64,000 bases of DNA from CAVXXB01 sp963765585 (GTDB lineage: Bacteria; Calditrichota; Calditrichia; JAJRVZ01), in NCBI GenBank assembly GCA_963765585.1, contig CAVXXB010000005.1, positions 62,001-126,000 of the forward strand, read 5' to 3'. Made by a program: the position numbers and the translations under genes. Below the pieces are notes generated by a model. The model saw only the letters and a program-made list of their open reading frames with translations. It searched no databases and was not told the DNA's origin. Shown in pieces: positions 27,346-38,119 of the stretch (position 1 is its first letter; each line of letters begins with the position of its first letter).

Positions 27346-29181
27346 ATGAAACACTTTAAAATTCTCTGCAGTTTAATTGTAATATATTTATCCATAAATA
27401 GTTTATCTGCGCAGACGTTCTCCCTAACTGGAATCGTCAGCGGACCGGATGACCAGGAACAAATTATTCCGCTCGCTGGTGCACAGGTAGTTATCCGTGA
27501 TTCCGTAAATTTTGATAACACATTTTATGACAGCACCGATGCCGATGGCAGATATCAGTTTACGGGATTAACTCCCGGGCTCTATTATATCGACTGCAAT
27601 CTTATTCCTTACAACGCTTTTTCTGATTCGATAACCCTGACCACAGATGACACTTTCGATATTCTGTTGCAGCGGAAAACGCAGTCGGAGTATGCATCAA
27701 TCAGCGGGTGGGTCACGATTGATGAAACCGGCGAACCGGTTCCCGGTGCATTAATATACATATATCCATTCCGTGCAGGAGTTTTTCAAACCACGACCGA
27801 CCTCAATGGCTTCTATTCAAGTGATTTGCCAGAAGATAATTATTTTGTCGGCGTGACCTATGCGACAGGTGATAGCCTGAATGAGTACATCGAGTATTAT
27901 AATAACGTACGGAGCTATGATGCGGCGGAATTACTGGAACTGGCCCGAGGGGAAAATCTTGAAAATATTAATTTTGGGATTCCCTTACCAAATGATGCCG
28001 AACTAGTTACCATCAGCGGTACTGTAACCGATACGGCCGGTTTGGGAATTGGTCAGGCGGAAGTGACGGTACTATTTTCCGATGGCTCATTTATTTCACA
28101 AACACCGCGACTACCGGTATTTACAAATCTTTCCGGCGACTACCAGATATCATTTTATCAGTTCCTGAATATTTCTCCGATGGTGGTTTTACGTGTTCAG
28201 AAAGAAGGCTCTCAAACGGGCTATTTTGATTCGCAGACAGATATTTTTCTTTCCAATGCACTCCAACTGGATTTTGGCAATGATTTTACTGATAGAGATT
28301 TCAAACTTCAACCGCTTGCTCCCGGGCATGAATATTCAATCAGTGGCCGGGTTGTCAATACTAAAAATCAACCTATCGAAGGCGTCATGGTTTCAGCTAC
28401 AGACTCGGTTGAACGGCGAAATACTATTGCATATAGTGATCGGGAAGGGCGTTATCGCATTGAACAGTTGAGAAAAGGTAATTATTATCTGCATTTTAGC
28501 CGCAGTGGATATATACCGGCCTGGTATGAGGATGCATTGCTTTGGGAAAATGGTCAATCCATCCTTCTGGAGGATAATGTATCTTCGATTAATTATAATA
28601 TGCAAACCTATAAACCGATGCAGGGAAATTCTTCTCTGTTATGCGTCGTCCGTGATCAGGATGGTCTTCCATTATCCGGCGCAATGATGGCCATCGTAAA
28701 TCAGGATAGCGGTAGTTTGAAATATACGTTTAGTGAAAAATTTGGCAGGACTCTTATGACAAAACTGCCGCGTGATCCGATAAACCTTGTCGTAACAAAG
28801 GCCGGATATAAAAGTTATTCGGAAGAAACAATTCTCGAAAGAACATTAAATGAAATGGATATTACTCTGTCAGAGTATGCAACTTCTGTTTACAGATCGC
28901 CAAACCAGGTTCCTGTGACACAGTTTAGACTGGAAAACAATTACCCCAATCCTTTTAATCCGGAAACAGTGATCAGTTGGCAGATGGCCGTTGGCAGTTA
29001 TTTGGAACTGTCAGTTTATAATCCACTTGGCGAGAAAGTGGCCGCTTTGGTTTCTCAAAAGATGGAGCCGGGAACACATAGTTATACCTTTAATGCAGAA
29101 AATCTGGCCAGCGGCGTTTATTATTATCAATTAGTGGCGGGAGATTATCGGGAAGTTAAAAAAATGGTTCTTTTGCGATAG
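27346..29181 (+). CDS. Secreted protein with carboxypeptidase-regulatory-like repeats and a type IX-like sorting domain
   Basis: Protein of 611 aa with a signal peptide (ending about SLSAQ). Four or five CarboxypepD_reg-like beta-sandwich units follow, recognisable by repeats of SGxVxD..GxPVPGAxIxxx and the GxYxxxxLPxGxYYL end. Then comes a C-terminal sorting domain from about residue 530: NYPNPFNPETVISW, YNPLGEKVAALVS and GVYYYQL ... KKMVLLR. This domain directs secretion or surface attachment in FCB bacteria. The ATG follows GATGGATAT, a weak ribosome site. It likely binds carbohydrate or other surface ligands; there is no catalytic domain. Confidence 0.8.
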   Translation: MKHFKILCSLIVIYLSINSLSAQTFSLTGIVSGPDDQEQIIPLAGAQVVIRDSVNFDNTFYDSTDADGRYQFTGLTPGLYYIDCNLIPYNAFSDSITLTTDDTFDILLQRKTQSEYASISGWVTIDETGEPVPGALIYIYPFRAGVFQTTTDLNGFYSSDLPEDNYFVGVTYATGDSLNEYIEYYNNVRSYDAAELLELARGENLENINFGIPLPNDAELVTISGTVTDTAGLGIGQAEVTVLFSDGSFISQTPRLPVFTNLSGDYQISFYQFLNISPMVVLRVQKEGSQTGYFDSQTDIFLSNALQLDFGNDFTDRDFKLQPLAPGHEYSISGRVVNTKNQPIEGVMVSATDSVERRNTIAYSDREGRYRIEQLRKGNYYLHFSRSGYIPAWYEDALLWENGQSILLEDNVSSINYNMQTYKPMQGNSSLLCVVRDQDGLPLSGAMMAIVNQDSGSLKYTFSEKFGRTLMTKLPRDPINLVVTKAGYKSYSEETILERTLNEMDITLSEYATSVYRSPNQVPVTQFRLENNYPNPFNPETVISWQMAVGSYLELSVYNPLGEKVAALVSQKMEPGTHSYTFNAENLASGVYYYQLVAGDYREVKKMVLLR

Positions 29182-29547
29182 GATCTCGCACGCCAGTAAA
29201 ATATTTATTAGATAGGATAACAGGATAAACATAGATACTGGATCCTGGATCCTGGATGCTGGATACAAGTTACATATTATCATGCTGTCCCGAAACGGGA
29301 TCCTATGGATAAGGACCTTTGTATCAAACGCATTGGTCAAACAAGGTCAATTCTCAATTGGGATAAAAGATACCTAAAACGATGACATGTTTTATAGTCG
29401 AAATCATGTAATCCTGTCCAAAAAAAATCGGGCATACCGAATCAAAAACCTCACCATAAAACACACAATTTAAAAATTAGTGGAATTTTGTAGACCCCTT
29501 CAATGTTATTTCTCAGTATAACTAAATCTAATAATCAGGGGGAAATT
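29182..29547. repeat. Intergenic repeats: heptamers and a CCCGAAACGGG hairpin phrase
   Basis: At 29236-29275 the word CTGGAT(C/G/A)C repeats every 7 bp. At 29286-29325 TCCCGAAACGGGA leads into ATCCTATGGATAAGGACCTT. The same phrase, slightly altered, recurs at 52372-52405 after CCCGGAACGGG. The rest has no credible frame. Confidence 0.7.
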
Positions 29548-30498
29548 ATGTCTGAACATAAATTAATCGCAGTTGTTGGAGCGACCGGTGCCCAGGGCGG
29601 TGGTTTGGTTCGCTCTATTTTAAATGATCCGAGTGGTGGATTTTCCGTCCGCGCGATTACCAGAGATGCTAATTCTGATAAGGCCAAGGCTCTGGCAGAT
29701 CTGGGTGCAGAGGTGGTTGAGGCCGATGTGGATGATACGGCCAGTTTAAAACGGGCTTTTCAGGGTGCCTATGGGGCGTTTTGTGTCACTTTTTTCTGGG
29801 AGCATTTTTCTCCGGAAAAGGAGAAAGAGCACGTGAAAAATATGGCCGATGCGGCAAAGGAGGCGGGTGTGAAGCACGTCATATGGTCTACGCTTGAAGA
29901 TACCCGTAATTGGGTGCCATTAAAAGATGATCGCATGCCGACACTGATGGAAAAATATAAGGTGCCGCATTTTGATGCCAAGGGGGAATCCAATGCATAT
30001 TTCACAGAAAGAAACGTTCCGGTTACTTTTTTAAATACTTCCTTCTACTGGGACAACCTGATTTATTTTGGAATGGGTCCGCAAAAAGGACCGGATGGTA
30101 AATTAGCCTTTAATTTGCCTATGGGTGATAAAAAGTTGCCCGGTATCGCAGCAGCCGATATTGGCAAATGTGCCTATGCTATTTTTAAAAAAGGTGATGA
30201 ATATATCGGGAAAACTGTCGGTATTGCAGGCGAACATCTCACCGGTGCACAGATGGCCGATGCTTTGGGTGACGCCCTGGGTCAGGAAGTTCAGTACAAT
30301 GCGGTTGATCATGAAGTCTATCGCGGACTTGGCTTTCCGGGCGCAGAAGATCTGGGAAACATGTTTCAGTTTAATCATGATTTCGAAGGTGACTTTTGTG
30401 GAGCACGAAATCTGGAAACATCACGATCTTTAAATTCATCACTTCAGACTTTTAAAAGCTGGTTGAATGAAAACAAAGACCGTATTCCATTGGGATAG
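29548..30498 (+). CDS. NmrA family NAD(P)-binding protein
   Basis: Atypical short-chain-dehydrogenase of about 316 aa with the Rossmann motif VVGATGAQGGGLVRSIL at the N-terminus. It continues with AITRDANSDKAKAL, a cofactor-selecting Arg position, and TFFWEHFSPEKEKEHVKNMADAAKEAGVKHVIWSTL. NmrA-like proteins often bind NAD(P) without catalysis and may be redox sensors; some are reductases. I start at 29548 because AGGGGG stands 6 bases upstream. The upstream in-frame ATG at 29503 would add 15 residues without such a site. A strong terminator follows. Confidence 0.9.
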   Translation: MSEHKLIAVVGATGAQGGGLVRSILNDPSGGFSVRAITRDANSDKAKALADLGAEVVEADVDDTASLKRAFQGAYGAFCVTFFWEHFSPEKEKEHVKNMADAAKEAGVKHVIWSTLEDTRNWVPLKDDRMPTLMEKYKVPHFDAKGESNAYFTERNVPVTFLNTSFYWDNLIYFGMGPQKGPDGKLAFNLPMGDKKLPGIAAADIGKCAYAIFKKGDEYIGKTVGIAGEHLTGAQMADALGDALGQEVQYNAVDHEVYRGLGFPGAEDLGNMFQFNHDFEGDFCGARNLETSRSLNSSLQTFKSWLNENKDRIPLG

Positions 30499-30523
30499 AT
30501 ACTACCTATATTATTCCTTTCTT

Positions 30524-30561
30524 GATCCGGCATGTATATAAATATATGTCGGATTTTTTTT
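30524..30561 (+). terminator. Rho-independent terminator after the NmrA gene
   Basis: GATCCGGCATGTATAT pairs imperfectly with ATATATGTCGGAT around a short AA loop, and eight T follow (30554-30561). It sits 26 bp beyond the stop codon. Confidence 0.85.
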
Positions 30562-30599
30562 GCTGATTTGTCAGATTAAAAGCCTGATTTGTTTACAAA

Positions 30600-30790
30600 T
30601 ATTACCACTAAGACACGAAGGCCGGAAGAAAAAAGCAATACAAATTAAAAAAATAATTGTATCCCAATATTTTTTTATAACAACGAGACCCTGAAACGAG
30701 TTCAGGGTGACATGATTGTCATCCCGAACTTGGTTCGGGATCCATTCTAGTCTTTGTGACTTCGTGGTAATAAATATTTCAGGTATGTTA
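30600..30790. repeat. Intergenic repeats: CACGAAG phrase and CCCGAAC palindrome
   Basis: CACTAAGACACGAAGG at about 30606 and CTTTGTGACTTCGTGG at about 30754 are opposite-strand forms of one phrase and bracket two hairpins. CCTGAAACGAGTTCAGG lies near 30691 and CCCGAACTTGGTTCGGG near 30723, the latter preceded by GTCAT. The second hairpin belongs to the family also seen near 40242, 29286 and 52361. Confidence 0.7.
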
Positions 30791-30848
30791 ACTCAGATAT
30801 GATAAAATCGTATATTGTCCTGTAAAACAAGAAATAGTAGAGGAAGTA

Positions 30849-31640
30849 ATGGATAAACAGGAAATATTAGAAATAAATCGCCGGGCGTGGGATGAACAGG
30901 TACGAAAGAAAAACCGCTGGACGCTTCCTGTAACACCGGGGCAAGTGGCCCAGGCACGTATAGGTAATTGGCAGGTTTTGTTAACACCCCAAGTTCCGGT
31001 ACCCGCTGAATGGTTTCCTGAAATGAAAGGGCTAAAAATTTTAGCACTGGCTTCGGCTGGCGGACAGCAGGGACCAATTTTTGCAGCCGCTGGTGCCGAT
31101 GTGGTGGTTTTTGACAATTCCGGTGCTCAACTGGAACAGGATATGATGGTGGCTGATAGAGAAGGTTTAGAACTGCAGACAATTCAGGGGGATATGATGG
31201 ATCTTAACTGCTTTTCAGATGAAGCCTTTGACCTGATTTTTCATCCGGTGAGCAATTGTTTTATCCCTGATGTAATTCCTCTATGGCAGGAGTGTAATCG
31301 TGTATTAAAGCCGGGTGGCCGCTTATTGGCAGGATTCAATAATCCAGTCATGTATCTTTTTGGCGATGTTGCCTATGGATATCCTGAAAATCTGGAGGTT
31401 CGCTTTAAAATTCCATATTCTGATCTGGAAAGTCTGAGTCCGGAACAGATGAAAAAAGGTCAGAATATGGGCTTCCCACTTGAATTCGGTCACACACTTC
31501 AGGATCAGCTGGGTGGACAATTACAGGCTGGTTTTGTAATCTCTGGATTATATGAAGACCGCAATTTGCATCAGGACTGTGCCATCTCCGAATATATGCC
31601 CGTTTTTATGGCGACGTTGGCTGAGAAGAAAATCCTCTGA
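30849..31640 (+). CDS. Class I SAM-dependent methyltransferase
   Basis: Cytosolic protein of 263 aa. The SAM-binding motif I region is LKILALASAGGQQGPIFAAAGADVVVFDNS, followed by GDMMDLNCFSDEAFDLIFHPVSNCFIPD (motif II) and RVLKPGGRLLAGFNNP (motif III), so it has the UbiE/Methyltransf_11 layout. The Gly-rich loop reads ASAGGQQG instead of GxGxG, as in a known subgroup. The substrate is unknown. AGAGGAAG precedes the ATG. The PAP2 gene follows after 20 bp, so they may be cotranscribed. Confidence 0.9.
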   Translation: MDKQEILEINRRAWDEQVRKKNRWTLPVTPGQVAQARIGNWQVLLTPQVPVPAEWFPEMKGLKILALASAGGQQGPIFAAAGADVVVFDNSGAQLEQDMMVADREGLELQTIQGDMMDLNCFSDEAFDLIFHPVSNCFIPDVIPLWQECNRVLKPGGRLLAGFNNPVMYLFGDVAYGYPENLEVRFKIPYSDLESLSPEQMKKGQNMGFPLEFGHTLQDQLGGQLQAGFVISGLYEDRNLHQDCAISEYMPVFMATLAEKKIL

Positions 31641-31660
31641 CTGCGATAAAGGAAGAATAC

Positions 31661-32545
31661 ATGACAGTAATTTCGAACATCAGAATCGGATTAAGTATAC
31701 TTATATTTGTATCACTTTCCCTCCCGCTGGCCGGACAAAATACGCAAGTATATACTCAACCGGAAATTACACCAATTTTTGAATCGGTGATAAAATCAGA
31801 TTCGATCCTACATTCCGGGCCATATCGTCTGGATAAGAACAGGGAATTGCTGTTGCTTGGTTCCGGCGCTGTTATGTCACTCACCGGGTTGACATTGATG
31901 AACAATGTAACACCATTAACTCAGCAGGAAATTGCCCAATTGGACCCTAATGATATTAATTCATTCGACCGCAAATCAATCGGAAGATACCGGGATTCTA
32001 ATTCAGGAGACGCGCTGTTATATGCTTCCTTTTTACTGCCATTAACCTTTCTGGCAAATGATCAAACCAAGCGGGACTGGAAAGTTCTGGGAGTTATTGG
32101 CGCCGAAGTATTACTTTTACAAACAGGTTTGAATACCATTGTTAAGAGTCTCGTTCAGAGAACAAGACCCTATGTCTATGATCCGGATACGCCGATGGAT
32201 AAAAAAACGAGTAAAGATGCCCGGGTTTCGTATTATTCCGGACATACGGGAACGACGGCGGCAATGACTTTTTATGTGGCAAAGGTATACTCAGATTATC
32301 TGTCAAATACGACGGCTAAAACTTTAATATGGGCCGGTGCGGCTGTTTATCCTGCAGCTGTAGCCTTTTTGAGAAGGGATTCCGGGCACCATTTCAATAC
32401 AGATGTAATATCCGGATACCTTATCGGGGCTACGATCGGATATTTTATCCCCGAACTACATAAGTTTAGTCAAAACGAACATTTGTCTCTAAATTGCATC
32501 AGGTTAGAAGAATATACCGCCGTAGAATTATCATATAAATTTTAA
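31661..32545 (+). CDS. PAP2-family phosphatase, exported
   Basis: Protein of 294 aa with a signal peptide (ending about PLAGQ). The three phosphatase motifs are KSLVQRTRP (about residue 165), YYSGHTGTTAAM with the catalytic His, and RRDSGHHFNTD with the nucleophile His. Several hydrophobic helices surround them. Family members dephosphorylate lipid phosphates such as undecaprenyl pyrophosphate or phosphatidic acid at the periplasmic face. AAGGA lies before the ATG. The AsmA-like gene begins about 30 bp downstream and also concerns the envelope. Confidence 0.85.
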   Translation: MTVISNIRIGLSILIFVSLSLPLAGQNTQVYTQPEITPIFESVIKSDSILHSGPYRLDKNRELLLLGSGAVMSLTGLTLMNNVTPLTQQEIAQLDPNDINSFDRKSIGRYRDSNSGDALLYASFLLPLTFLANDQTKRDWKVLGVIGAEVLLLQTGLNTIVKSLVQRTRPYVYDPDTPMDKKTSKDARVSYYSGHTGTTAAMTFYVAKVYSDYLSNTTAKTLIWAGAAVYPAAVAFLRRDSGHHFNTDVISGYLIGATIGYFIPELHKFSQNEHLSLNCIRLEEYTAVELSYKF

Positions 32546-32575
32546 ATATTACGATTTCACAATTTGAATCAGGCA

Positions 32576-35500
32576 ATGAATAAAGAAAATACAACAAAAA
32601 ATAAATCACGATCCTTTTCCAAAATAGTCCGAAAGATTTTTCTATACCTGATTCTATTATTATTTCTTCTTTTTACATCGGGAGTATTATTTCTTTATAT
32701 CAATAAAGACGAATTGGCCGGTGAGGTACTCTTAAAGTTAAATGAGGCTCAGAGTGGAGAGATCCGGTTTCAAAATATCTCAATTGCTCCATTTGCCCAA
32801 TTCCCACATGTTTCGCTGAGCCTGGATAGTGTTCAGTATTTTGAAAGTAAAAAGGAACCCGGAACCGGCAGAGAACCGGCGATTCTCGAGCTGAAAAACC
32901 TCTATTTTTCTATTAATATTATCGATCTGATTTCAAAGAATATTAATGTGTCAAAAGTGACTTTAAATCATGGCAATCTGCGGATAACCACATATCCGGA
33001 CAGTAGCATAAATCTCCTGAATGCGATTGGAGCAAATCACAGCACCACACCCGATGACATCATGGTCATAGATAGTACAGATACAACCGACACAATGAAT
33101 GAATTAGAAAACTTTCTGGCAATTGATGAACTTATAATTAAAAATGTAATTATTGATTCTGAAAATATGGTTTCTAAAAAGAAATCATCCATACATATTG
33201 ATGAATTAACCACTTCTTTCAGTCATCGAGCAAAAATAAATGAAGTAATGCTCATGGGTGACCTGACTCTGGCGTATTTTGAGATTAAGGAAAAAACGAT
33301 AATAAAAAATAAAGACTTACATCTAAATCTTGATATCACGTACGATGGAATGAAGAAAATAGTCGATATCGAGCCAAGCAGTCTTAGTCTGGAAGGATTT
33401 AAATTTAATGTAGACGGATCCATTGGATTTAGTGAAGATGGTCAGATGGATCTGAATATTAAAATAGCGGATGAAAATTTTAGTATTTTAAATTATATCA
33501 TCCGGGAGACAATACTATCGCAAAACAGAGAAAAGTTAGTACGTGGTGATTCTTATTTTGAGGGACATATTACAGGTAACACATGGCAGGAAGTTCCATT
33601 TTTTGATTTACGCTTTGGAGTCAGCAATGGGGACATTCAAATACCCCGGGTCGGAAAGTCAATTACGGATCTGACTTTTGAGGGTTTTGTCACCAGTGGT
33701 AAAGAAACAGATTTCTCAGAAGCATATTTATCAATTGATAAATTAAGTGCCAGACTACCTGATGGCAGTACAAAAGGTAAATTTAAGTTATCAAATCTCA
33801 AGGTTCCCAATATTGAACTTACGTGGTATTTGAAGACCGATATAACCGGATTTGAAGATGTCTTTAAGATTGAGGTGATTAATAATCTTCGTGGTATTAT
33901 TGCCATAGACGCAGAGATAGAAGGGAAGATTGATCTTGAAAACAAGCGCATATTAGGAGATAAATCCCAAATAGATGCCACTTTTAAAAATGTCTCACTT
34001 GAATTTCCTGAAATACTCACATTTGATAAAATCGATGGAATTGTCAGTAGAGAAAATAAAAATATTAGATTTGAGGATTTTCAGGTAGTTTCGGGAAATA
34101 CGGATGTCTTAATCAATGGTCTTGTCCAAAATATAGTGTATTTATTCTTTAATATGGAAACCGATATTTCGGCTGACTTAAACATAGTTTCAGACAATTT
34201 TGATTTACCTGAAGTATTTGCCTATGATCCCTCAATAGGCCATAGCTTTAATCATGTTCTTACTAATTTAACTTTAGACTTAAAAGCAAAAACATCTACA
34301 ACCAAACTGCGGAATTTTGATGACTTCCCGGATATTGATTTTGATATCAACCTGTTGGAGGCATCTTTTAGTGATTTTCCGGATATGGAGATTTCCCGGA
34401 GTGCAATAAATTTCTTCGAGGATACATCAGGTTTCAATATAAAATTCAATCCCCTCAACCTTAATAGCGCCAAGGGCAACCTGACTTTGAATGGAAATTA
34501 TAATGGATCAGAGTGGAAACCATATTCTTTGATTAGCCATGTTCAGACAAACAAAGTTCATTTGCTTAATATGTTGAATCAGTTGGCGATGGATCTGGAC
34601 AGCAGTTCTGTTTTCAACCAGGTGCTTAATGGTTCGTTTGATGTCAAACTGGAATTTCCCAAAGACTCGCTTATATTTAAAACACTAGAAATGACGAATG
34701 CCGATCTGGTTGTCTATGATCTCGCAAGGGATGATACAATTTTTTCCAATTCAATGGATGTGAAATTTAATCAGGTTTACTACAGTCTTCAAACCAGCCC
34801 GAATCCCATGGCCACGCTCACTACAGACGCTGAAATAATTGGTGCGGGACTCCGGAGTAATGGGTTTAATATTGAAAATTTTAAATTTAATATTTCAGTA
34901 AATGACGGACTTTACAAAATTGTGCCGGAATCGGGTAGTTTATTTGGTAAAAAGGGAAGTGGTGCATTAACCTGCAGACCCTGGGATCCGGAGCCTTCAT
35001 ATCACTTTAAATATTCTGTCTATGACTTTGCAATTGAAGATTTTTTGATCAGGTTTATGGAAAATCCCGTTTTTAAGGGGAAAACCAGTTTTGCAATTGA
35101 TGTAAAAATGGTAGGCGAGGATTGGCAAAATATAGCAAAAAAAGTGAACGGAACTATTTCCGGTGAAGGACGTGACTTAATATTTTATGGTTTGGACTTA
35201 GATAATGTTCTCAAAAAACTTGAGCGAAGTCAGAATTTTACCCTGGTCGATGTCGGGGCTGTATTGCTAACCGGACCAGTGGGACTGGCTGTTACCAAAG
35301 GATCAGATCTGGCAGTACTTATCACTACCAATCCGGGTGATTCCTCTGAGATTCCCAGACTCGTATCAAATTGGAATATTGAGGATGGTAAAATATATTT
35401 GGATGATGTGGCATTCAGAACCCACAAAAACCGGATTGCAGTCTGTCGGTTTTCTGGATATAGTTCAGGAAAAATTGGATGTTACCGTTGCGGTTTTAAA

Positions 35501-35675
35501 AAAAGATGGAAGTGCCAGCATTAGTCAAAGTGTCAGTGGAAGTTTTGAGAATCCTCAGATGGGACAAATAAAAGTTTTGGAATCGTTGTTATCACCGGTA
35601 ACCAATTTGTTTAATTCTGTGTTCCAGGTAGAATCTGATATATTTTATAATGGCTCTGTAAAACATCCTGAGTAA
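32576..35675 (+). CDS. AsmA-family envelope protein, split by a frameshift near its end
   Basis: Large protein of about 1030 aa with one N-terminal membrane anchor (IFLYLILLLFLLFTSGVLFLY). A long beta-helical chain follows, with the AsmA signature (QISIAPFAQFPHVSLSLDSV-like start and FKGKTSFAIDVKMVGEDW ... NGTISGEGRDLIFYGLDLDNVL near the C-terminus). AsmA/TamB/YhdP-like proteins form bridges that move phospholipid between membranes. The frame shifts near 35433: removing one T from GCAGTCTGTCGG gives IAVVGFLDIVQEKLDV and continues to 35675. Without this the protein would end at 35524 with an unrelated tail. I start at the ATG 32576; a TTG at 32564 is also open. Confidence 0.8.
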
Positions 35676-35758
35676 TCGCCATAATTTGATTCTATTATTT
35701 TTATTTGTATTTTGAACTATTGTTGTCTATAAAATGTCTCTGAACAGGAAAGGAGTTA

Positions 35759-36053
35759 ATGATGAATCTATACATAGGAAATTTGGCGAATGAGGTTACC
35801 GATGAAATATTGCAGGAGGCATTCGCCGAATATGGTGAAGTTTCGTCAGCGAAGGTAATAAAGGATAAATTCAGTAATTTATCCAGAGGTTTTGGATTTG
35901 TTGAAATGCCAAATAATGCCGAAGCCGATAAAGCGATAAAAACTTTAAATGGTGAAGAATTAGAAGGTAAAGCTTATTCAGATCAGTGAAGCGCGGCCAA
36001 AAACTGATAAAAAGCGTGGTCATAACCGGGGTGGTGGTAACCGCGGTTGGTAG
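35759..36053 (+). CDS. RRM-type RNA-binding protein with Arg/Gly tail, split by a frameshift
   Basis: Small RNA-binding protein of the single-RRM type found in cyanobacteria and many Gram-negatives. RNP2 is LYIGNL at the N-terminus and RNP1 is RGFGFVEM near residue 45. In the sequence as given the frame ends at 35989 with AYSDQ. Removing one A from the GGTAAAGC run at 35967-35972 gives GKLIQISEARPKTDKKRGHN followed by a Gly/Arg tail (GGGNRGW) and a stop at 36053. That is exactly the family's usual ending. GGAG precedes the ATG. It converges with a cold-shock gene across a shared terminator; both may serve RNA chaperoning. Confidence 0.85.
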
Positions 36054-36108
36054 GCACATAAATTAATTTGCTGGTTGAGATGACGTAATTTCCATTTTTA
36101 GACAAAAA

Positions 36109-36139
36109 AAAGACCCCGGCTTTTACAAGCGGGGTCTTT
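36109..36139. terminator. Bidirectional terminator between the RRM and cold-shock genes
   Basis: Perfect 10-bp arms AAAGACCCCG (36109-36118) and CGGGGTCTTT (36130-36139) with an 11-nt loop. On the minus strand the stem is followed by a run of seven or eight T, so it mainly ends the cold-shock transcript. On the plus strand TTTC then a TTTT run follows more weakly. Confidence 0.9.
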
Positions 36140-36154
36140 CTGGTTTTGACAAAA

Positions 36155-36355
36155 TTATACTTTTGAGACCTGTGTTGCCTGAAGACCTTTTGCGCCTTCT
36201 TCAACATTATACTGCACTTTGTCACCTTCTTCGAGCGATTTGTATCCTTCACCTTCGATCGCGCGATAATGTACAAAGACATCTTCGCCTTGCTCTCTTG
36301 AGATAAAACCATAACCCTTTGAACTATTAAACCATTTGACAGTTCCTGTTTCCAT
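36155..36355 (-). CDS. cspA: Cold-shock protein (CspA family)
   Basis: Single cold-shock domain of 66 aa, a nucleic-acid chaperone. RNP1 is KGYGFISR and RNP2 is VFVHYRAI. The start METGTVKWFNSSKGYGFI is canonical. A long AT-rich upstream region of over 400 bp before the next gene could hold the usual structured leader of cold-shock mRNAs, but I did not find a defined element. The C-terminus ends about 15 bp before the shared terminator. Confidence 0.95.
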   Translation of the reverse strand: METGTVKWFNSSKGYGFISREQGEDVFVHYRAIEGEGYKSLEEGDKVQYNVEEGAKGLQATQVSKV

Positions 36356-36842
36356 TGAAACACCCTCACTTACAAAAATTTACACTTACGTACTACATTT
36401 CTTTCATACTTTTCCAACCAAAAAAAAATCGCGTCAAACAGTTTTATTTTCCGTTTTCCACGAATTCTAAAGGTTCTAACAGCGTATGATTAACATCTCT
36501 ATTACCACTACAGAAAGGCAGAAAAAACTTCGTACAATTATTATAACTGTCAATATACGATATGAAAATGCTGAATGCAAATTATATGTGTGAGTTTTTA
36601 TTCGGAACGGTCATCCTGTCAATTTAATAATCCCCAAATTATTTTATATAAAATAATATAATTGTCTCAGCATAATTCAGCACATTTTTGTAACTTAAGT
36701 ACATATTTCCTGCAATGTCCGGTTTAAACGTCGCTGTGAACCAGCATAGATTATAGTCAAATAGTTTATAAATAAATATGAGAAGGACCTTGAAATAACG
36801 GTGAGATGTACTACTCGTTTAGGTCTTTACCAGGAAAAAAGT
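36356..36842. other. Divergent intergenic region between cspA and the Fe-ADH gene
   Basis: About 490 bp, AT-rich, containing the promoters of both genes. Runs such as CCAACCAAAAAAAAATCG (36415-36432) lie in the csp leader. No repeat tract or credible gene was seen. Confidence 0.4.
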
Positions 36843-38021
36843 ATGGTAAATAATTTCAATTTTGCAAAAACACCGCAGATTGTTTTCGGAGCAGGAAAGA
36901 TATCCTTGTTGCCCGATAAGATATCCGGTATTGGAAAGCGTATAATTTTGCTCACCGGAGAACAGTCATTTAAAAACACACAGTATTTTACTGATCTGAT
37001 ATTCTTCTTCAAGAAAGAATCATTCCAATACACACTGTTCGAGATTGCCGGGGAACCTTCTCCCGATCAGGTTGATCAGATTGTAGCAGATTGTGCGAAT
37101 AGTGAAGTTGATGTGGTCATAGCCATTGGTGGTGGCAGTGTGCTCGATGCCGGGAAGGCTGTGTCGGCTATGCTGGGGAAAACGCAATCCGTGGTAAATT
37201 ATCTTGAAGGGGTGGGTAATGAGGCCCATGACGGATCAAAAATCCCGTTTATTGCGCTTCCTACTACCGCCGGAACCGGAAGTGAGGCGACCAAGAATGC
37301 CGTATTGAGCAAACCGGGGAGAGACGGATACAAAAAATCTTTACGTCATAATAATTTTGTGCCGGATATTGCGCTGATCGATCCTGCACTCTCTATAGCT
37401 TGTCCGGCCCCTGTCACTGCTGCCTGTGGTATGGATGCGTTTACTCAACTACTGGAATCCTATGTCTCGACCAATTCGTCTCCCATGACCGATGCCCTTG
37501 CTTTGAGCGGCCTCCGGATGATAAAAGATAATCTGATCCCTGCAGTTTCTTCCGGAGCAGATAATCTGAAGATCCGGTCGGCAATGAGCTACGCGGCATT
37601 ATTGTCCGGTATAACGCTGGCTAATGCAGGCCTGGGAATCGTACATGGTCTGGCATCACCTTTGGGCAGTTATTCTGATATTCCACATGGCGTGGCCTGC
37701 GGGACTCTGGTTGGTGCTGCAACAAAAATTAATATTGAAAAATTATGGCAATCCGGGCAATCTGGTTTATATGCGCTGGGTAAACATGCAGAGATTGGTA
37801 AGTTACTTTCCGCAGATAAATGTCAGGGTTCCGAAGCGTGTTGTGATTTCCTCGTCAATAAAATTGAAGAATGGATTGACGTACTGGTTGTTCCCAAATT
37901 AAGTGCGTTTGGATTTAAGGCAGATGATGTGGATAGAATTGTGGCGGAGACCGGCATTAAAAATAATCCCGTGCAACTGGAGACGGAAGATGTGAAGAAG
38001 ATCTTGTTGGAACGGTTATAG
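36843..38021 (+). CDS. Iron-containing (type III) alcohol dehydrogenase
   Basis: NAD(P)-dependent dehydrogenase of 392 aa. It shows the cofactor motif VIAIGGGSVLDAGKAVSA, then LPTTAGTGSEAT, and the metal-site helices GMDAFTQLLESYVS and GIVHGLASPLGSYSDIPHGVACG. In FucO-like enzymes the metal is held by one Asp and three His. Here the Asp (GMDA) and two His (VHG, PHG) are present, but the remaining His position is Gln (TQLLE). A large subgroup shares this. The start at 36843 has AGGA 9 bases upstream, whereas the earlier open frame from 36801 lacks a site. The substrate alcohol is not predictable. Confidence 0.9.
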   Translation: MVNNFNFAKTPQIVFGAGKISLLPDKISGIGKRIILLTGEQSFKNTQYFTDLIFFFKKESFQYTLFEIAGEPSPDQVDQIVADCANSEVDVVIAIGGGSVLDAGKAVSAMLGKTQSVVNYLEGVGNEAHDGSKIPFIALPTTAGTGSEATKNAVLSKPGRDGYKKSLRHNNFVPDIALIDPALSIACPAPVTAACGMDAFTQLLESYVSTNSSPMTDALALSGLRMIKDNLIPAVSSGADNLKIRSAMSYAALLSGITLANAGLGIVHGLASPLGSYSDIPHGVACGTLVGAATKINIEKLWQSGQSGLYALGKHAEIGKLLSADKCQGSEACCDFLVNKIEEWIDVLVVPKLSAFGFKADDVDRIVAETGIKNNPVQLETEDVKKILLERL

Positions 38022-38119
38022 ATACAAGATGCCGGTAATTAAAATCATCAGCAAACCCATTTAATTTTGGTTTTAAATTACAAATTACGAATTACCGCTT
38101 CTATTCTATAGCAGGGCAT

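Noticed and set aside
30793..31182. Minus-strand frames of 109 and 129 codons opposite the methyltransferase start
   Set aside because: Antisense to a conserved SAM methyltransferase domain with a strong ribosome site; no recognisable domain.
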